A stretch of DNA of 22,029 nucleotides from Paracoccaceae bacterium (GCA_002400675.1 NVQY01000005.1:10016-32044), one strand, 5' to 3'; positions 1 to 7,418 are shown, numbered from the stretch's first letter. Notes: generated by a model from the letters alone, not told the origin. Numbers and translations: made by a program.

Positions 1-278
1 TTTATGAGATTTAGGTGCCTTTGGTGCGCGCGCGCCTTCACCCGCACCACTCTTTTATCTTACGGTGCGCAGCACCTCCGATGGGGCGGGCTGGCCGCCC
101 GACACGCGGTCGCGTGTTTGGGCGTTGCGTCGGGCGTTTGTACTGTGGGTCAGGTGGGGTGGTCGCGCGGTGCGTTGGTGAAAATGTATCTGTTTGGCAC
201 CGTGGTAAGGGCAGAGGCGCAACAGCGGTTGTCACGCCAAGTCCGGTCAAGGCATAATCCCATCAGCGAAGCAGCACA
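1..278. other. Leading non-coding region with hairpins, no supported gene
   Basis: I see no convincing gene here. Several frames are open only because the DNA is GC-rich, and their translations look like random Arg/Ala/Gly-rich sequence without family motifs. Two perfect small hairpins lie in tandem: GGTGC/GCACC with a 3-nt loop (64-76) and GGGCGG/CCGCCC with a 5-nt loop (84-100). Neither is followed by a T-run, so they do not look like intrinsic terminators. The end of the region (229-258) holds a promoter-like sequence for the porin gene. The stretch could be the 3' region of a gene left of the window or a structured leader. Confidence 0.4.
229..258 (+). promoter_or_regulatory. Putative sigma-70 promoter for first porin gene
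   Basis: A -35-like TTGTCA (229-234) and a -10-like CATAAT (253-258) are separated by 18 nt. Each hexamer matches the sigma-70 consensus at five of six bases. Transcription would start near 265, leaving a leader of only about 14 nt before the ATG at 279. No strong ribosome binding site is visible in that leader, which is a weakness of the model. Confidence 0.45.
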
Positions 279-1412
279 ATGAACCCCCGCGTGATGGCCC
301 GGAAAATCCTGATACCCATACTGGCCCTGGCCATACTGGTGACCTTTGCGGCCCCCCTGTGGGCAGGCGACCCCAAACCGGTGGCAAAAATCGGCGGCAC
401 ATTGCAGATCTACGGCCAGTTTAGCCCGGCGTCGCTGACCTTTGACGATGGTGGCCAGACATCCAGCCTCGTGGTGGACAACTCAAACTCAAACAGCCGG
501 GTTGGCCTGTGGTATCGCCGCCCGTTTGTCTGGGGTCAGCTGAACGTCAACTTTGAAACGGCAGTGGGCTTTCGCGGCTCTAACAGCATCAGCCAGAACT
601 TCCAGATATCCGACTGGGGCTGGAGCAAGTCGAACATCCGCAAAGCCGAGGTGATCTGGGAAACCAGCCGGATCGGCACGTTCTATCTGGGGCAGGGGGC
701 CATGGCCAGCGACGGCGTGGCAAACCGCGATCTGTCGGGCACCTCTATCGTGTCTTATGTGGGGATACCGGATGTCGCCGGGGCATTTTTCCTGCGCACG
801 CAGGCGGGCGGTTTGTCACCGGTGGCTATCGGTGCCGTATTCCCCAATTGCGACGGCGGGCGGCGCACGCGGTTGCGCTATGACACCAGATCGTTCCGGG
901 GAGTGGTCTTTTCCACCTCGATTGGCAAGCAGGTGCTGTCCAACCTCGCGCAAACGCAGGACAGCGACGCGGTGATCCGCTATGATCGCGACTTTGACCG
1001 GTTCAGGATCATCGCCGCCGGTGGATACACATGGATCAACCGCAAGACCGCCGCCAACAACCGCACGGTGGTCGGGTCGTTTTCGATCGAGCACAAGGCC
1101 ACCGGCCTTAGTTTCACCACCTCAAGCGGCAGCCGGAATACCCAAGGCAGCTATCGCTACTTCAAACTGGGCTACAAGGCTGAATTGCCCCGGGTTGGGC
1201 CGTTTTCGATTTCGATCGACTATTACGGGGCCAATAACATGGTCATTGGCGGGTCGCGTTCTGAAAGCTATGGGATGGGCATCCTTCAGAGGTTTTCCAA
1301 CCCGCGCGTAGAGGCCTATCTGGGGGTGCGCACATACCGTTTCACTGACCCGTCACCAGTGCGTTACCAGGACGCAGACTCTGTCCTGGTTGGTGCTAGA
1401 TGGAAATTCTGA
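279..1412 (+). CDS. Porin-like outer-membrane beta-barrel protein (copy 1)
   Basis: This 377-residue protein starts with an Arg/Lys-containing N-terminus and a hydrophobic segment ending in LWA, typical of a Sec signal peptide cut near residue 29. The mature part alternates short amphipathic strands rich in Gly, aromatic and polar residues and ends in ARWKF. A C-terminal Phe is the classic BamA-recognition feature of outer-membrane barrels. It shares many blocks with the next gene, for example LYGQF/IYGQF, FDDG, VDN-NSNSRVGLW and DLSGTS near residue 150, so the two are tandem paralogues. The likely role is diffusion of small solutes across the outer membrane; specificity cannot be read. An alternative ATG at 294 would still leave a signal peptide. 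Neither start has a strong ribosome binding site. Confidence 0.8.
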   Translation: MNPRVMARKILIPILALAILVTFAAPLWAGDPKPVAKIGGTLQIYGQFSPASLTFDDGGQTSSLVVDNSNSNSRVGLWYRRPFVWGQLNVNFETAVGFRGSNSISQNFQISDWGWSKSNIRKAEVIWETSRIGTFYLGQGAMASDGVANRDLSGTSIVSYVGIPDVAGAFFLRTQAGGLSPVAIGAVFPNCDGGRRTRLRYDTRSFRGVVFSTSIGKQVLSNLAQTQDSDAVIRYDRDFDRFRIIAAGGYTWINRKTAANNRTVVGSFSIEHKATGLSFTTSSGSRNTQGSYRYFKLGYKAELPRVGPFSISIDYYGANNMVIGGSRSESYGMGILQRFSNPRVEAYLGVRTYRFTDPSPVRYQDADSVLVGARWKF

Positions 1413-1624
1413 ACGGTCAGACGGTGCGCATAGGGGCGAATTGCGACCATTTGGTGAACTGGATCACGCGACCGTAAAGCCTGCGTGACGCGCCCCCTGA
1501 CGGCCTTGTGCGTCCGCGTCTGTATTCTATCGTATACCCAGCCCGTTTGATCTGAGACAAAGTAATATTGTCCGGCCAGGCGTATGGCTACGCAACCTTA
1601 CTTCAACCAATAGTGGGAATCGTC
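1413..1624 (+). other. Spacer between tandem porin genes
   Basis: No gene is visible in these 212 nt. A perfect GCGTA/TACGC hairpin with a 4-nt loop lies at 1580-1593, about 30 nt before the second porin, and probably sits in its leader. AT-rich stretches around 1527-1540 and 1561-1570 could hold a promoter, but I cannot find a clean -35/-10 pair. Confidence 0.35.
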
Positions 1625-2734
1625 ATGACCAGATCCATCACAAGTAAATTGGCCTTGTTTGCGGTTGCCGCAGGCTTTGCGATGCCTGCCGCCGCCGAAA
1701 TGAAATTCGAAAACGGGTCAGGGGGCAGCGTCCTGTTGTATGGCCAGTTCGACCCGGGATACCTGTCGTTTGACGACGGGGTGACCACCACCAGCGAACT
1801 GGTGGACAACACGAACTCGAACAGCCGCGTCGGCCTTTGGGTGCGCCAGCAATACGGTGAAAACCTGTTTACCTTCAACTTTGAGACCGCCCTTGGGTTC
1901 CGCCCGTCGGCAGGCTTAAGCCAAAATTTCACACCCAAAGGGGTGAACTGGCAACGGACCAACATCCGTAAGGTTGATTTCGCACTGAAAACGCCGCGCT
2001 ATGGTACATTCTCGGCTGGTCAGGGCAGCATGGCCACCGACGGCGCCGCCGAAGTAGATCTGTCCGGTACGTCGCTGGTAACTTATGTTTCGATCCCCGA
2101 CACCTCAGCGGCTTTTCAGTTTCGGACAAGTGCGGGTGCACTATCAGGCAAATCCATTGGTGGGGCCTTTGGTGATTTTGATGGCGGGCGACTGGGTCGT
2201 GTCCGCTATGACACACCAAGTTTCAACGGGTTCACGGTATCAGCGGCTTATGGTGATAACATCCTGGCCACCAATGTTACTTTCAAAACTTCGGACATTG
2301 CGTTGCGCTACGCCGGGGACGCGGGTGACTTCAAGTTGAAAGGCGCGGTTGGTTACAAGCATGTCGAACTGGCGGCCGGCGTTACGTTTAATGACACCAT
2401 TGGATCGTTCAGCGTGTTGCACGCGTCGGGTTTCAACGCCACGATTGCCGCCGGTAATCGATCGACCAACGGCGATTACGGATATGGCAAGCTGGGGTAT
2501 CGGGCCAATTGGTTCGATATTGGCGAAACCGCGCTGTCGGTTGACTATTATCGCGCCAATGATCGGGTATCTGCCGGATCCACGTCGACCTCTTACGGTT
2601 TTGGTGCCGTGCAGAAGTTCGACAAGTACCGGGTCGAGGCCTATCTGGGCTATCGCACCTATCAACTGACCGAAACTGCGGCGAGCTATCAGGACGCCTC
2701 ATCCGTTCTGTTTGGCGCGCGCCTCAAGTTTTAG
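1625..2734 (+). CDS. Porin-like outer-membrane beta-barrel protein (copy 2)
   Basis: This is the paralogue of the preceding gene (369 residues from the chosen ATG). It begins MTRSITSKLALF and has a clear signal peptide ending in PAAA before EMKFENG, so cleavage is expected near residue 23. An upstream in-frame start at 1568 would put about 19 unrelated residues before this signal peptide and is rejected. A GGGAA stretch just upstream is a weak ribosome binding site. The protein ends in GARLKF, with the terminal Phe expected of barrels. Conserved blocks with copy 1 include the SNSRVGLW region, the NFETA-GFR strand, the TNIRK segment and the SYGxGxxQ-F strand near the C-terminus. Divergence between the copies suggests an old duplication. 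Family assignment as a porin is firm in type but not in substrate. Confidence 0.82.
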   Translation: MTRSITSKLALFAVAAGFAMPAAAEMKFENGSGGSVLLYGQFDPGYLSFDDGVTTTSELVDNTNSNSRVGLWVRQQYGENLFTFNFETALGFRPSAGLSQNFTPKGVNWQRTNIRKVDFALKTPRYGTFSAGQGSMATDGAAEVDLSGTSLVTYVSIPDTSAAFQFRTSAGALSGKSIGGAFGDFDGGRLGRVRYDTPSFNGFTVSAAYGDNILATNVTFKTSDIALRYAGDAGDFKLKGAVGYKHVELAAGVTFNDTIGSFSVLHASGFNATIAAGNRSTNGDYGYGKLGYRANWFDIGETALSVDYYRANDRVSAGSTSTSYGFGAVQKFDKYRVEAYLGYRTYQLTETAASYQDASSVLFGARLKF

Positions 2735-2760
2735 GCGTTGATTCCCGCCCGTCTGGGCAC

Positions 2761-2790
2761 CGGTGCTGCAATGCCTCTTGCGCAGCACCG
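2761..2790 (+). terminator. Hairpin downstream of second porin
   Basis: A perfect 9-bp stem CGGTGCTGC/GCAGCACCG encloses a 12-nt loop, beginning 27 nt after the porin stop codon. It is not followed by a T-run (the next bases are CGTGGGGCAA), so it may act as an mRNA 3'-end stabiliser or a Rho-assisted terminator rather than an intrinsic one. Confidence 0.4.
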
Positions 2791-2821
2791 CGTGGGGCAA
2801 TAAAAGGCGACAAAATTGTCT

Positions 2822-2843
2822 GGGCGCGCGTCTTTGCGCGCCC
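2822..2843 (+). promoter_or_regulatory. GC-rich hairpin in trigger factor leader
   Basis: A perfect 8-bp stem GGGCGCGC/GCGCGCCC with loop GTCTTT ends 22 nt before the tig start codon. It is preceded by a GACAA-AA-TTGTC inverted repeat at 2809-2820. With no T-run after it, it could be an element of the tig 5' leader or part of the upstream transcript's 3' end. Confidence 0.4.
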
Positions 2844-2865
2844 CTAACCTTATGGGGAACACGGG

Positions 2866-4197
2866 ATGCAAGTCACCGAGACGCTGAATGAAGGTCTGAA
2901 ACGCGGATACGCGATCACTGTCACCGCCGCAGAGCTGGAAGCAAAGGTTGGCGAAAAGCTGGCCGAGGCGCAGCCCGAAGTTGAGATGAAGGGTTTTCGT
3001 AAGGGCAAGGTTCCCATGGCGCTGCTGAAAAAGCAGTTCGGCCAGCGTTTGATGGGCGAAGCAATGCAAGAAAGCATTGATGGCGCCATGAACAAACATT
3101 TCGAGGATAGCGGCGACCGTCCCGCCATGCAGCCCGACGTCAAGATGACCAACGAAGACTGGAAAGAGGGCGACGACGTTCAGGTCGACATGTCCTACGA
3201 GGCACTGCCGGTGATCCCCGAGGTCGATCTGTCCTCTGTCACGCTGGAAAAGCTGGTGGTCAAGGCCGACGACGCTGCCATCACCGAAGCGCTGGAAAAT
3301 CTGGCCGAGACCGCGCAGGATTTCGAATCCCGCAAGAAAGGCACCAAGGCCAAGGATGGCGATCAGATCACCATGGATTTCCTTGGCAAGGTCGACGGTG
3401 AACCGTTCGAAGGCGGCGCCGCAGAGGATTATCCGCTGGTTCTGGGGTCGAATTCGTTCATTCCCGGCTTTGAAGAGCAGCTGGTTGGCGTGACAACCGG
3501 CGAAGAAAAAGACGTCACCGTCAATTTCCCCGACGATTATCAGGCCGAGCATCTGGCCGGCAAAGAGGCCGTGTTTGCCTGCACCATCAAGGATGTGAAA
3601 AAGCCGGTTGCCGCCAAGATCGACGATGAACTGGCCAAGAAATTCGGGGCCGAAGATCTGGCCGCGCTGAAAACCCAGATTGGTGAACGTCTTGAGGCCG
3701 AATATGCCGGCGCTTCGCGCGCCATCATGAAGCGGTCTTTGCTGGATCAACTCGACGCGCTGGTGTCGTTCGACCTGCCGCCATCGCTGGTCAGCGCCGA
3801 AGCCGGGCAGATCGCCCATTCGCTGTGGCACGAGGAAAACCCCGACGTCGAGGGCCACGACCACCCCGAGGTCGAACCAACCGACGAGCATAACAAACTG
3901 GCCGAACGCCGGGTGCGTCTGGGTCTGTTGCTGGCCGAACTGGGCGGCAAGGCCGAAGTCGAGGTTTCCGACGCCGAGATGACCCAAGCCATCATGAATC
4001 AGGCCCGTCAGTATCCGGGGCAAGAACGTGAGTTCTTTGAATTCGTTCAGAAGAACCCGCAGATGCAACAGCAGATGCGCGCGCCCTTGTTCGAAGACAA
4101 GGTTGTTGATTACGCGTTCGAACTGGCCAAGACCAGCGACAAGGAAGTCTCAAAGGACGACCTGCAAAAAGCTGTCGAGGCGCTTGAGGAAGAGTAA
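2866..4197 (+). CDS. tig: Trigger factor, ribosome-associated chaperone and prolyl isomerase
   Basis: Trigger factor docks next to the ribosome exit tunnel and shelters nascent chains, with a peptidyl-prolyl isomerase domain. This 443-residue protein has the family's usual length and order. The N-terminal ribosome-binding domain carries the signature loop GFRKGKVP (43-50). The FKBP-type isomerase domain spans about 160-246 and includes the motif [12 protein letters not shown] (197-208). A long, charged, helical C-terminal chaperone domain follows to the end. The start at 2866 places the conserved N-terminal segment correctly, with GGGG/CGGG stretches upstream as the ribosome binding site. It appears monocistronic: hairpins precede it and a strong terminator follows. 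In many bacteria clpP-clpX follow tig; here they do not. Confidence 0.97.
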   Translation: MQVTETLNEGLKRGYAITVTAAELEAKVGEKLAEAQPEVEMKGFRKGKVPMALLKKQFGQRLMGEAMQESIDGAMNKHFEDSGDRPAMQPDVKMTNEDWKEGDDVQVDMSYEALPVIPEVDLSSVTLEKLVVKADDAAITEALENLAETAQDFESRKKGTKAKDGDQITMDFLGKVDGEPFEGGAAEDYPLVLGSNSFIPGFEEQLVGVTTGEEKDVTVNFPDDYQAEHLAGKEAVFACTIKDVKKPVAAKIDDELAKKFGAEDLAALKTQIGERLEAEYAGASRAIMKRSLLDQLDALVSFDLPPSLVSAEAGQIAHSLWHEENPDVEGHDHPEVEPTDEHNKLAERRVRLGLLLAELGGKAEVEVSDAEMTQAIMNQARQYPGQEREFFEFVQKNPQMQQQMRAPLFEDKVVDYAFELAKTSDKEVSKDDLQKAVEALEEE

Positions 4198-4223
4198 CTT
4201 TTCCCCAACGTTCCAATTTTTTG

Positions 4224-4254
4224 AAAAGGCCGCCCCATCCCGGGCGGCCTTTTT
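4224..4254 (+). terminator. Rho-independent terminator of tig
   Basis: The stem GGCCGCCC/GGGCGGCC has a 6-nt loop (CATCCC). It is preceded by AAAA and followed by TTTTT, giving an A-tract/stem/T-tract arrangement that lengthens the stem to about 12 bp. It starts 27 nt after the tig stop codon. The flanking A-tract means it could also act on the opposite strand. Confidence 0.92.
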
Positions 4255-4329
4255 GCATTTTGGCAAAAAGAATCAGTTGATGCTCTGCCTTCTACATTTT
4301 GTCGATCCCGCGAATCGGTTTCGCTATGG

Positions 4330-5265
4330 GTGACGGAAAAACAAAATCATCGGGCGGGCAGGCCAATAAAAAGGGATACGCGAGGGTTCGTGCTGGTGGC
4401 GACGGTCAAGGACGAAGGTCCTTCGATTGTCGAATGGGTGGCATGTCACCTGAACATCGGCGTCACTGATATCATCAACTATCAGAACGATTCCACCGAC
4501 GGCATGCAAAAGCTGTTGGGCACCATGGCGCTGGATGGCGACGAATTCCTGCTGGTCAAGGTCGGGGATGGCAAGGTGGCCGATCTGGTTGACGCGGTGC
4601 CCGAGGGCATCAATTCAATTCAGGTGAACTGGAAGCTGTTTGGCAACTTCAACCGCAAGAGCACCTCGGACGCGCTGGTTAGCGAGGATTTTGTCTGGTG
4701 CGAGAAATCAGGCCGCATCGCGCTGCATCTGATCGGGTTCAAAAGCCTGTTCCGGCCATCGGATTATGTCCGTCCGGGCAATCACCGCCCCAAGGGTCTG
4801 CGCGAAGGCAAGGTTGATCAGATCTGCAACGGGTCAGGGTTGAAAGAAGGGTTTTTCGACGCCAAAGGCTGGCATTCGGCAGATACCCAGATGCGCAAAC
4901 TGGCGCAGGTCAACCATTATGTGATCCGCGACGCCCAGCGTTTCATGATCAAGTCGGCGCGCGGGCGCACGTTGAACGAAGAACGCGACGTCATAACCGA
5001 ATACTGGCGCGAATACGATCTGACCGGAGAACTGGACGCAGATCTGGCGGTTCAGGCCAACGCCACGCGGGCGAAGATGAAGGAAATGGACGACGCCTGC
5101 AACGGTCGGCTGACCTTTCTGACCGACCACGCGCGGCGGATTCAAAAGGAGCGGTTTGACGAATTGATGAGCGAACAACAGCACCGCGAGGTGTCTTCCA
5201 CCATCACCGGGGATGTCTTGCCTCACGTCGCTGAGGTCGTGGAAAAGGTCAAAAAAATTGCGTGA
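4330..5265 (+). CDS. Glycosyltransferase family 2-like protein
   Basis: This 311-residue protein resembles the Glyco_tranf_2_4 type (GT-A fold) common in Rhodobacteraceae, which transfers sugars to polysaccharide or lipid acceptors. The N-terminal core begins with FVLVATVKDEGPSIVEWV (about 21-38), followed by HLNIGVTDII and the QNDSTDG segment (about 42-60), the usual nucleotide-sugar-binding region. A NWKLFGN segment near residue 100 fits the same family. No signal peptide or membrane segment is seen, so it is probably cytosolic. The start is uncertain: GTG at 4330 overlaps an out-of-frame ATG at 4326 and has no clear ribosome binding site. A GTG near 4390, preceded by GAGGG, would remove about 20 non-conserved residues. 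It stands alone between the tig terminator and aqpZ; acceptor and pathway are unknown. Confidence 0.72.
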   Translation: MTEKQNHRAGRPIKRDTRGFVLVATVKDEGPSIVEWVACHLNIGVTDIINYQNDSTDGMQKLLGTMALDGDEFLLVKVGDGKVADLVDAVPEGINSIQVNWKLFGNFNRKSTSDALVSEDFVWCEKSGRIALHLIGFKSLFRPSDYVRPGNHRPKGLREGKVDQICNGSGLKEGFFDAKGWHSADTQMRKLAQVNHYVIRDAQRFMIKSARGRTLNEERDVITEYWREYDLTGELDADLAVQANATRAKMKEMDDACNGRLTFLTDHARRIQKERFDELMSEQQHREVSSTITGDVLPHVAEVVEKVKKIA

Positions 5266-5344
5266 CGGCAATAACCCCGGGTCGTAAGGCGTTTTCTGGG
5301 GTCGTGTAACTTAGTGCAAGCCAGTTTTAGGTAAGGGGTGGACT

Positions 5345-6034
5345 ATGAGTAAGAGATTGATGGCCGAATTCGTTGGCACGTTTTGGTTGGTTCTGGGCGG
5401 GGGCGGTAGTGCGGTCATGGCCGTAGGGGTGGCGGATGTCGGCATTGGCTGGCTGGGTGTTTCGCTGGCGTTTGGTTTGACTGTGATGACAATGGCCTTT
5501 GCGGTCGGGCATATTTCGGGCGGGCATTTCAATCCGGCGGTAGCGCTTGGGTTGGTGACGGGCGGGCGTCATGATGCCAGGGATCTGGTGCCATACTGGG
5601 TGGCGCAGGTGGCCGGCAGTATCTGCGCCGCGGCGGTGTTGTATCTGATCGTCTCCAACGCCGCCGGGTTCACTGGGGTTGGCGGGTTTGCCTCCAACGG
5701 GTACGGCGAGGCCTCGCCGCAGGGTTACAACATGATTGCCGCGCTGGTGACGGAAACCGTGATGACCGCGTTTTTTCTGATCATCATTCTTGGGGCGACG
5801 TCCTCGGGGGCGCCCAAGGGGTTTGCGCCGATTGCCATCGGTCTGGGTCTGACGCTGATCCATCTGATATCGATTCCGGTGACCAATACGTCCGTCAATC
5901 CGGCGCGCTCAACCGGGGTGGCGCTGTTTGCCGATGGTCCTGCGTTGGGGCAGTTGTGGCTGTTTTGGGTTGCGCCGCTGGTTGGGGCCGCTCTTGGCGC
6001 GATCATCTGGAAGGCGATGACCACCGACGATTAA
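5345..6034 (+). CDS. aqpZ: Aquaporin Z, water channel
   Basis: AqpZ conducts water across the cytoplasmic membrane as a tetramer. The 229-residue length and six hydrophobic segments fit the family. Both NPA boxes are present: HFNPAVALG (NPA 63-65) and SVNPARSTG (NPA 185-187). The selectivity-filter residues that mark water-specific channels appear to be present: Phe43, His173, a Thr near 182 and Arg188 directly after the second NPA. This argues against a glycerol facilitator. The ATG at 5345 has a good ribosome binding site (AAGGGG just upstream). The gene lies 79 nt after the glycosyltransferase, so cotranscription is possible but there is no functional link. Confidence 0.95.
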   Translation: MSKRLMAEFVGTFWLVLGGGGSAVMAVGVADVGIGWLGVSLAFGLTVMTMAFAVGHISGGHFNPAVALGLVTGGRHDARDLVPYWVAQVAGSICAAAVLYLIVSNAAGFTGVGGFASNGYGEASPQGYNMIAALVTETVMTAFFLIIILGATSSGAPKGFAPIAIGLGLTLIHLISIPVTNTSVNPARSTGVALFADGPALGQLWLFWVAPLVGAALGAIIWKAMTTDD

Positions 6035-6054
6035 TGCCGGCAACACACGGGCCC

Positions 6055-6077
6055 AAGAAAATTCGCCGAATTTTCTT
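6055..6077. terminator. AT-rich perfect palindrome after aqpZ, possible bidirectional terminator
   Basis: The arms AAGAAAATTC and GAATTTTCTT form a perfect 10-bp stem around a 3-nt GCC loop. It lies between the 3' ends of aqpZ (plus) and the lytic transglycosylase (minus). The stem is mostly A/T but gives T-rich 3' flanks on both strands, so a bidirectional terminator is the simplest reading. A repeated intergenic element is the alternative. Confidence 0.5.
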
Positions 6078-6137
6078 CTGCGGTCGCGTGGTCGGGTCAG
6101 GCGAGAACCGGGCGTTTTGTTGCGGGCGCGCGTGGGG

Positions 6138-6617
6138 TCAGTTCACCAGCCCGGTTTCCACCAACATGCCCCGGCGTTTTGCCTCGTAGTAGAAGCCGCG
6201 CGAATACCATTTGACCGCCACGTCATAGCTGCCATCCGCCAAAAGCCATGCCCCACGCAGGTACTTTCCCGCGTATTTGAGGTTGGTTTCCGCGTCCAGC
6301 AGGTCCCTGGCCGGGCCGCTGAACCCCATAGAGCGCGCCGTGGCCGGCAAAATCTGCATCAGCCCATAATAAGGTCGGTTGATCGCGCCCGGCCTATGGG
6401 TGCTTTCGCGGATGATGACCCGGTGGACCAGTGGGCGCGGGATTTCGTACAGGTCAGCGTATTTGTTGATCAGCTGGCGCAGTTCCGGCGTTTCATTCGG
6501 GTAGAGCGGCGGTTCGGGGTGCGACTGGCTGCTGCGCCGTTGCTGGCCGCCGCAAGCGGCGGTGGTCAGGGTGGCACCCAGTACAATCAACAGGTGGCGG
6601 CGGGAAAGGCTGGACAT
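6138..6617 (-). CDS. Small lipoprotein lytic transglycosylase (SLT domain)
   Basis: Lytic transglycosylases cleave the MurNAc-GlcNAc bond of peptidoglycan. This short protein (159 residues) has an N-terminus with SRRHLL, which resembles a twin-arginine motif, then a hydrophobic stretch and a lipobox-like TTAAC with Cys22, so it is probably a lipid-anchored envelope protein. The SLT-like core follows: VIIRES with the likely catalytic Glu71, GLMQI (85-89), PATAR, and the TNLKYAGKYL helix (111-120). The usual Tyr-rich AYN-G motif is represented by KWYSRG near 136-141, so the C-terminal part of the domain is slightly unusual. The protein is near the minimum size for the fold. Its 3' end faces aqpZ and its 5' end faces the DUF1330 gene. 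Confidence 0.86.
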   Translation of the reverse strand: MSSLSRRHLLIVLGATLTTAACGGQQRRSSQSHPEPPLYPNETPELRQLINKYADLYEIPRPLVHRVIIRESTHRPGAINRPYYGLMQILPATARSMGFSGPARDLLDAETNLKYAGKYLRGAWLLADGSYDVAVKWYSRGFYYEAKRRGMLVETGLVN

Positions 6618-6802
6618 GGCACTCGTTCTGATTAGGAAACCTTAGCGTTCTTTAGGTCCAATTCGCGCCAGAGCAAAGGGCAGCAACCGGAGGGTGTCGA
6701 ATGTGGCAAGGCATTGCCGACGTTACGTTCGCCCAAAGGTGGGCTTGATTTGCCAATCCCGCCCCATCACGGTGGCGGTACCCAACACAAAGGTTGCCCC
6801 CC
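6618..6802. promoter_or_regulatory. Divergent intergenic region with two hairpins
   Basis: This 185-nt spacer must hold the promoters for the lytic transglycosylase (minus) and probably the DUF1330 gene (plus), but I cannot assign clean hexamers. Two small perfect hairpins, GGCAA/TTGCC (6705-6718) and GCCCA/TGGGC (6731-6744), lie within the short ORF described separately. A third, weaker CCGCC/GGCGG pairing lies near 6762-6778. Confidence 0.4.
6701..6748 (+). CDS. Possible 15-residue leader peptide upstream of DUF1330 gene
   Basis: An ATG at 6701 follows a strong GGAGGG ribosome binding site (6689-6694) at 6-nt spacing. It opens a 15-codon ORF, MWQGIADVTFAQRWA, ending at a TGA (6746-6748). 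It has two Trp codons (2 and 14) and overlaps two small hairpins. The downstream gene begins 54 nt later. This arrangement resembles a translated leader, but such short ORFs also arise by chance and no classical attenuator T-run is seen. Confidence 0.3.
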   Translation: MWQGIADVTFAQRWA

Positions 6803-7228
6803 ATGCCCCACCTCAGTTTCAGCCGCGAAGGTTTTGATCAGTTCCGCGCCAATGACCGGCCCGGCCCGATCCACATGCTGAATTTGGTGTTGCTGCGCGA
6901 TCAGGCGGTTTACGAGGACGGCGCCATCGCTACCGGGGCCGAGGCCTATGGCACCTATGGCCGCCTAAGCGCGCCTGTTCTGGCCCGCGTGGGCGGGCAT
7001 CTTGTCTGGCGCGGGGCGATGGAGCAGATGTTGATCGGGCCGCAGGACCAATCGTGGGATCTGTGTTTTATCGTCCAATACCCTGAACCCGGCGCGTTTA
7101 CCGACATGCTGAAGGACCCGGAGTACCGCGTTGCCATGCCACACCGACAGGCCGCCGTGCTGGATTCCCGCCTGATCCGTATGGCACCGCTGCCGGTGGG
7201 CGAAGACTTTGGCGGGTCAGGGGACTAG
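6803..7228 (+). CDS. DUF1330 family protein
   Basis: This 141-residue soluble protein matches the DUF1330 pattern (dimeric ferredoxin-like alpha/beta-barrel fold). The GPIHMLNLVLLRD segment near residue 22 is the typical N-terminal strand. A central block GAEAYGTYGRL and a Trp-Asp-containing region (SWDLCFIVQYP) precede the C-terminal DPEYR motif (about 106-110). The biochemical role of the family is not established. An in-frame TTG at 6794 is rejected because it would directly abut the AAGG ribosome binding site. The ATG at 6803 is spaced 9 nt from it. The 3' end is embedded in a nested hairpin. Confidence 0.8.
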   Translation: MPHLSFSREGFDQFRANDRPGPIHMLNLVLLRDQAVYEDGAIATGAEAYGTYGRLSAPVLARVGGHLVWRGAMEQMLIGPQDQSWDLCFIVQYPEPGAFTDMLKDPEYRVAMPHRQAAVLDSRLIRMAPLPVGEDFGGSGD

Positions 7229-7254
7229 CGGGTCTTGACCCGTTCCCCCTGACC
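7215..7254 (+). terminator. Nested hairpin at the end of DUF1330 gene
   Basis: Outer arms GGTCAGGGG (7215-7223) and CCCCTGACC (7246-7254) pair perfectly, enclosing an inner CGGGTC/GACCCG stem (7229-7242) with a TT turn. The stop codon TAG (7226-7228) is inside the structure. There is no T-run, so termination would have to be Rho-assisted, or the structure protects the mRNA 3' end. Confidence 0.5.
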
Positions 7255-7300
7255 TGAACTCGCCCCGTTTCAACCCTGTCCTGACCGGCACCGCTGGGCC

Positions 7301-7418
7301 GCGCCTGACCTTCCCCCCGGGAAGGCGCATTGCAACGTCGCAAAATCATCTAAGGTATCGGAGGCGGCGCGCATTTGCCTGATTGCACCCTTAACGACGC
7401 CTTCCCAAGGTCAGGCGC
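7301..7418. repeat. Large interrupted inverted repeat between convergent genes
   Basis: The left arm (7301-7327) reads GCGCCTGACCTT, then CCCCCC, then GGGAAGGCG. The right arm (7398-7418) is CGCCTTCCC followed by AAGGTCAGGCGC. The reverse complement of the right arm equals the left arm except for the six inserted C residues, so 21 bases pair across a 70-nt core. The left arm can also fold on itself (CCTTCCC/GGGAAGG). It lies between the 3' ends of the DUF1330 gene and mnmA. It could be a bidirectional terminator, a MITE-like remnant or a structured RNA. Confidence 0.55.

Noticed and set aside
4..282. 92-residue plus-strand open frame before the first porin
   Set aside because: Two other frames are equally open, the composition is Arg/Ala/Gly-rich without motifs, and it overlaps the promoter-like sequence and start of the porin gene.
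2731..4068. 445-residue open frame on the minus strand opposite trigger factor
   Set aside because: It is the mirror of a strongly coding, GC-rich gene; its translation has no family motifs and trigger factor on the plus strand is unambiguous.
6640..6660. TTAG repeats as a CtrA box before the lytic transglycosylase
   Set aside because: The spacing is 6 nt rather than 7 and both half-sites deviate from TTAA.
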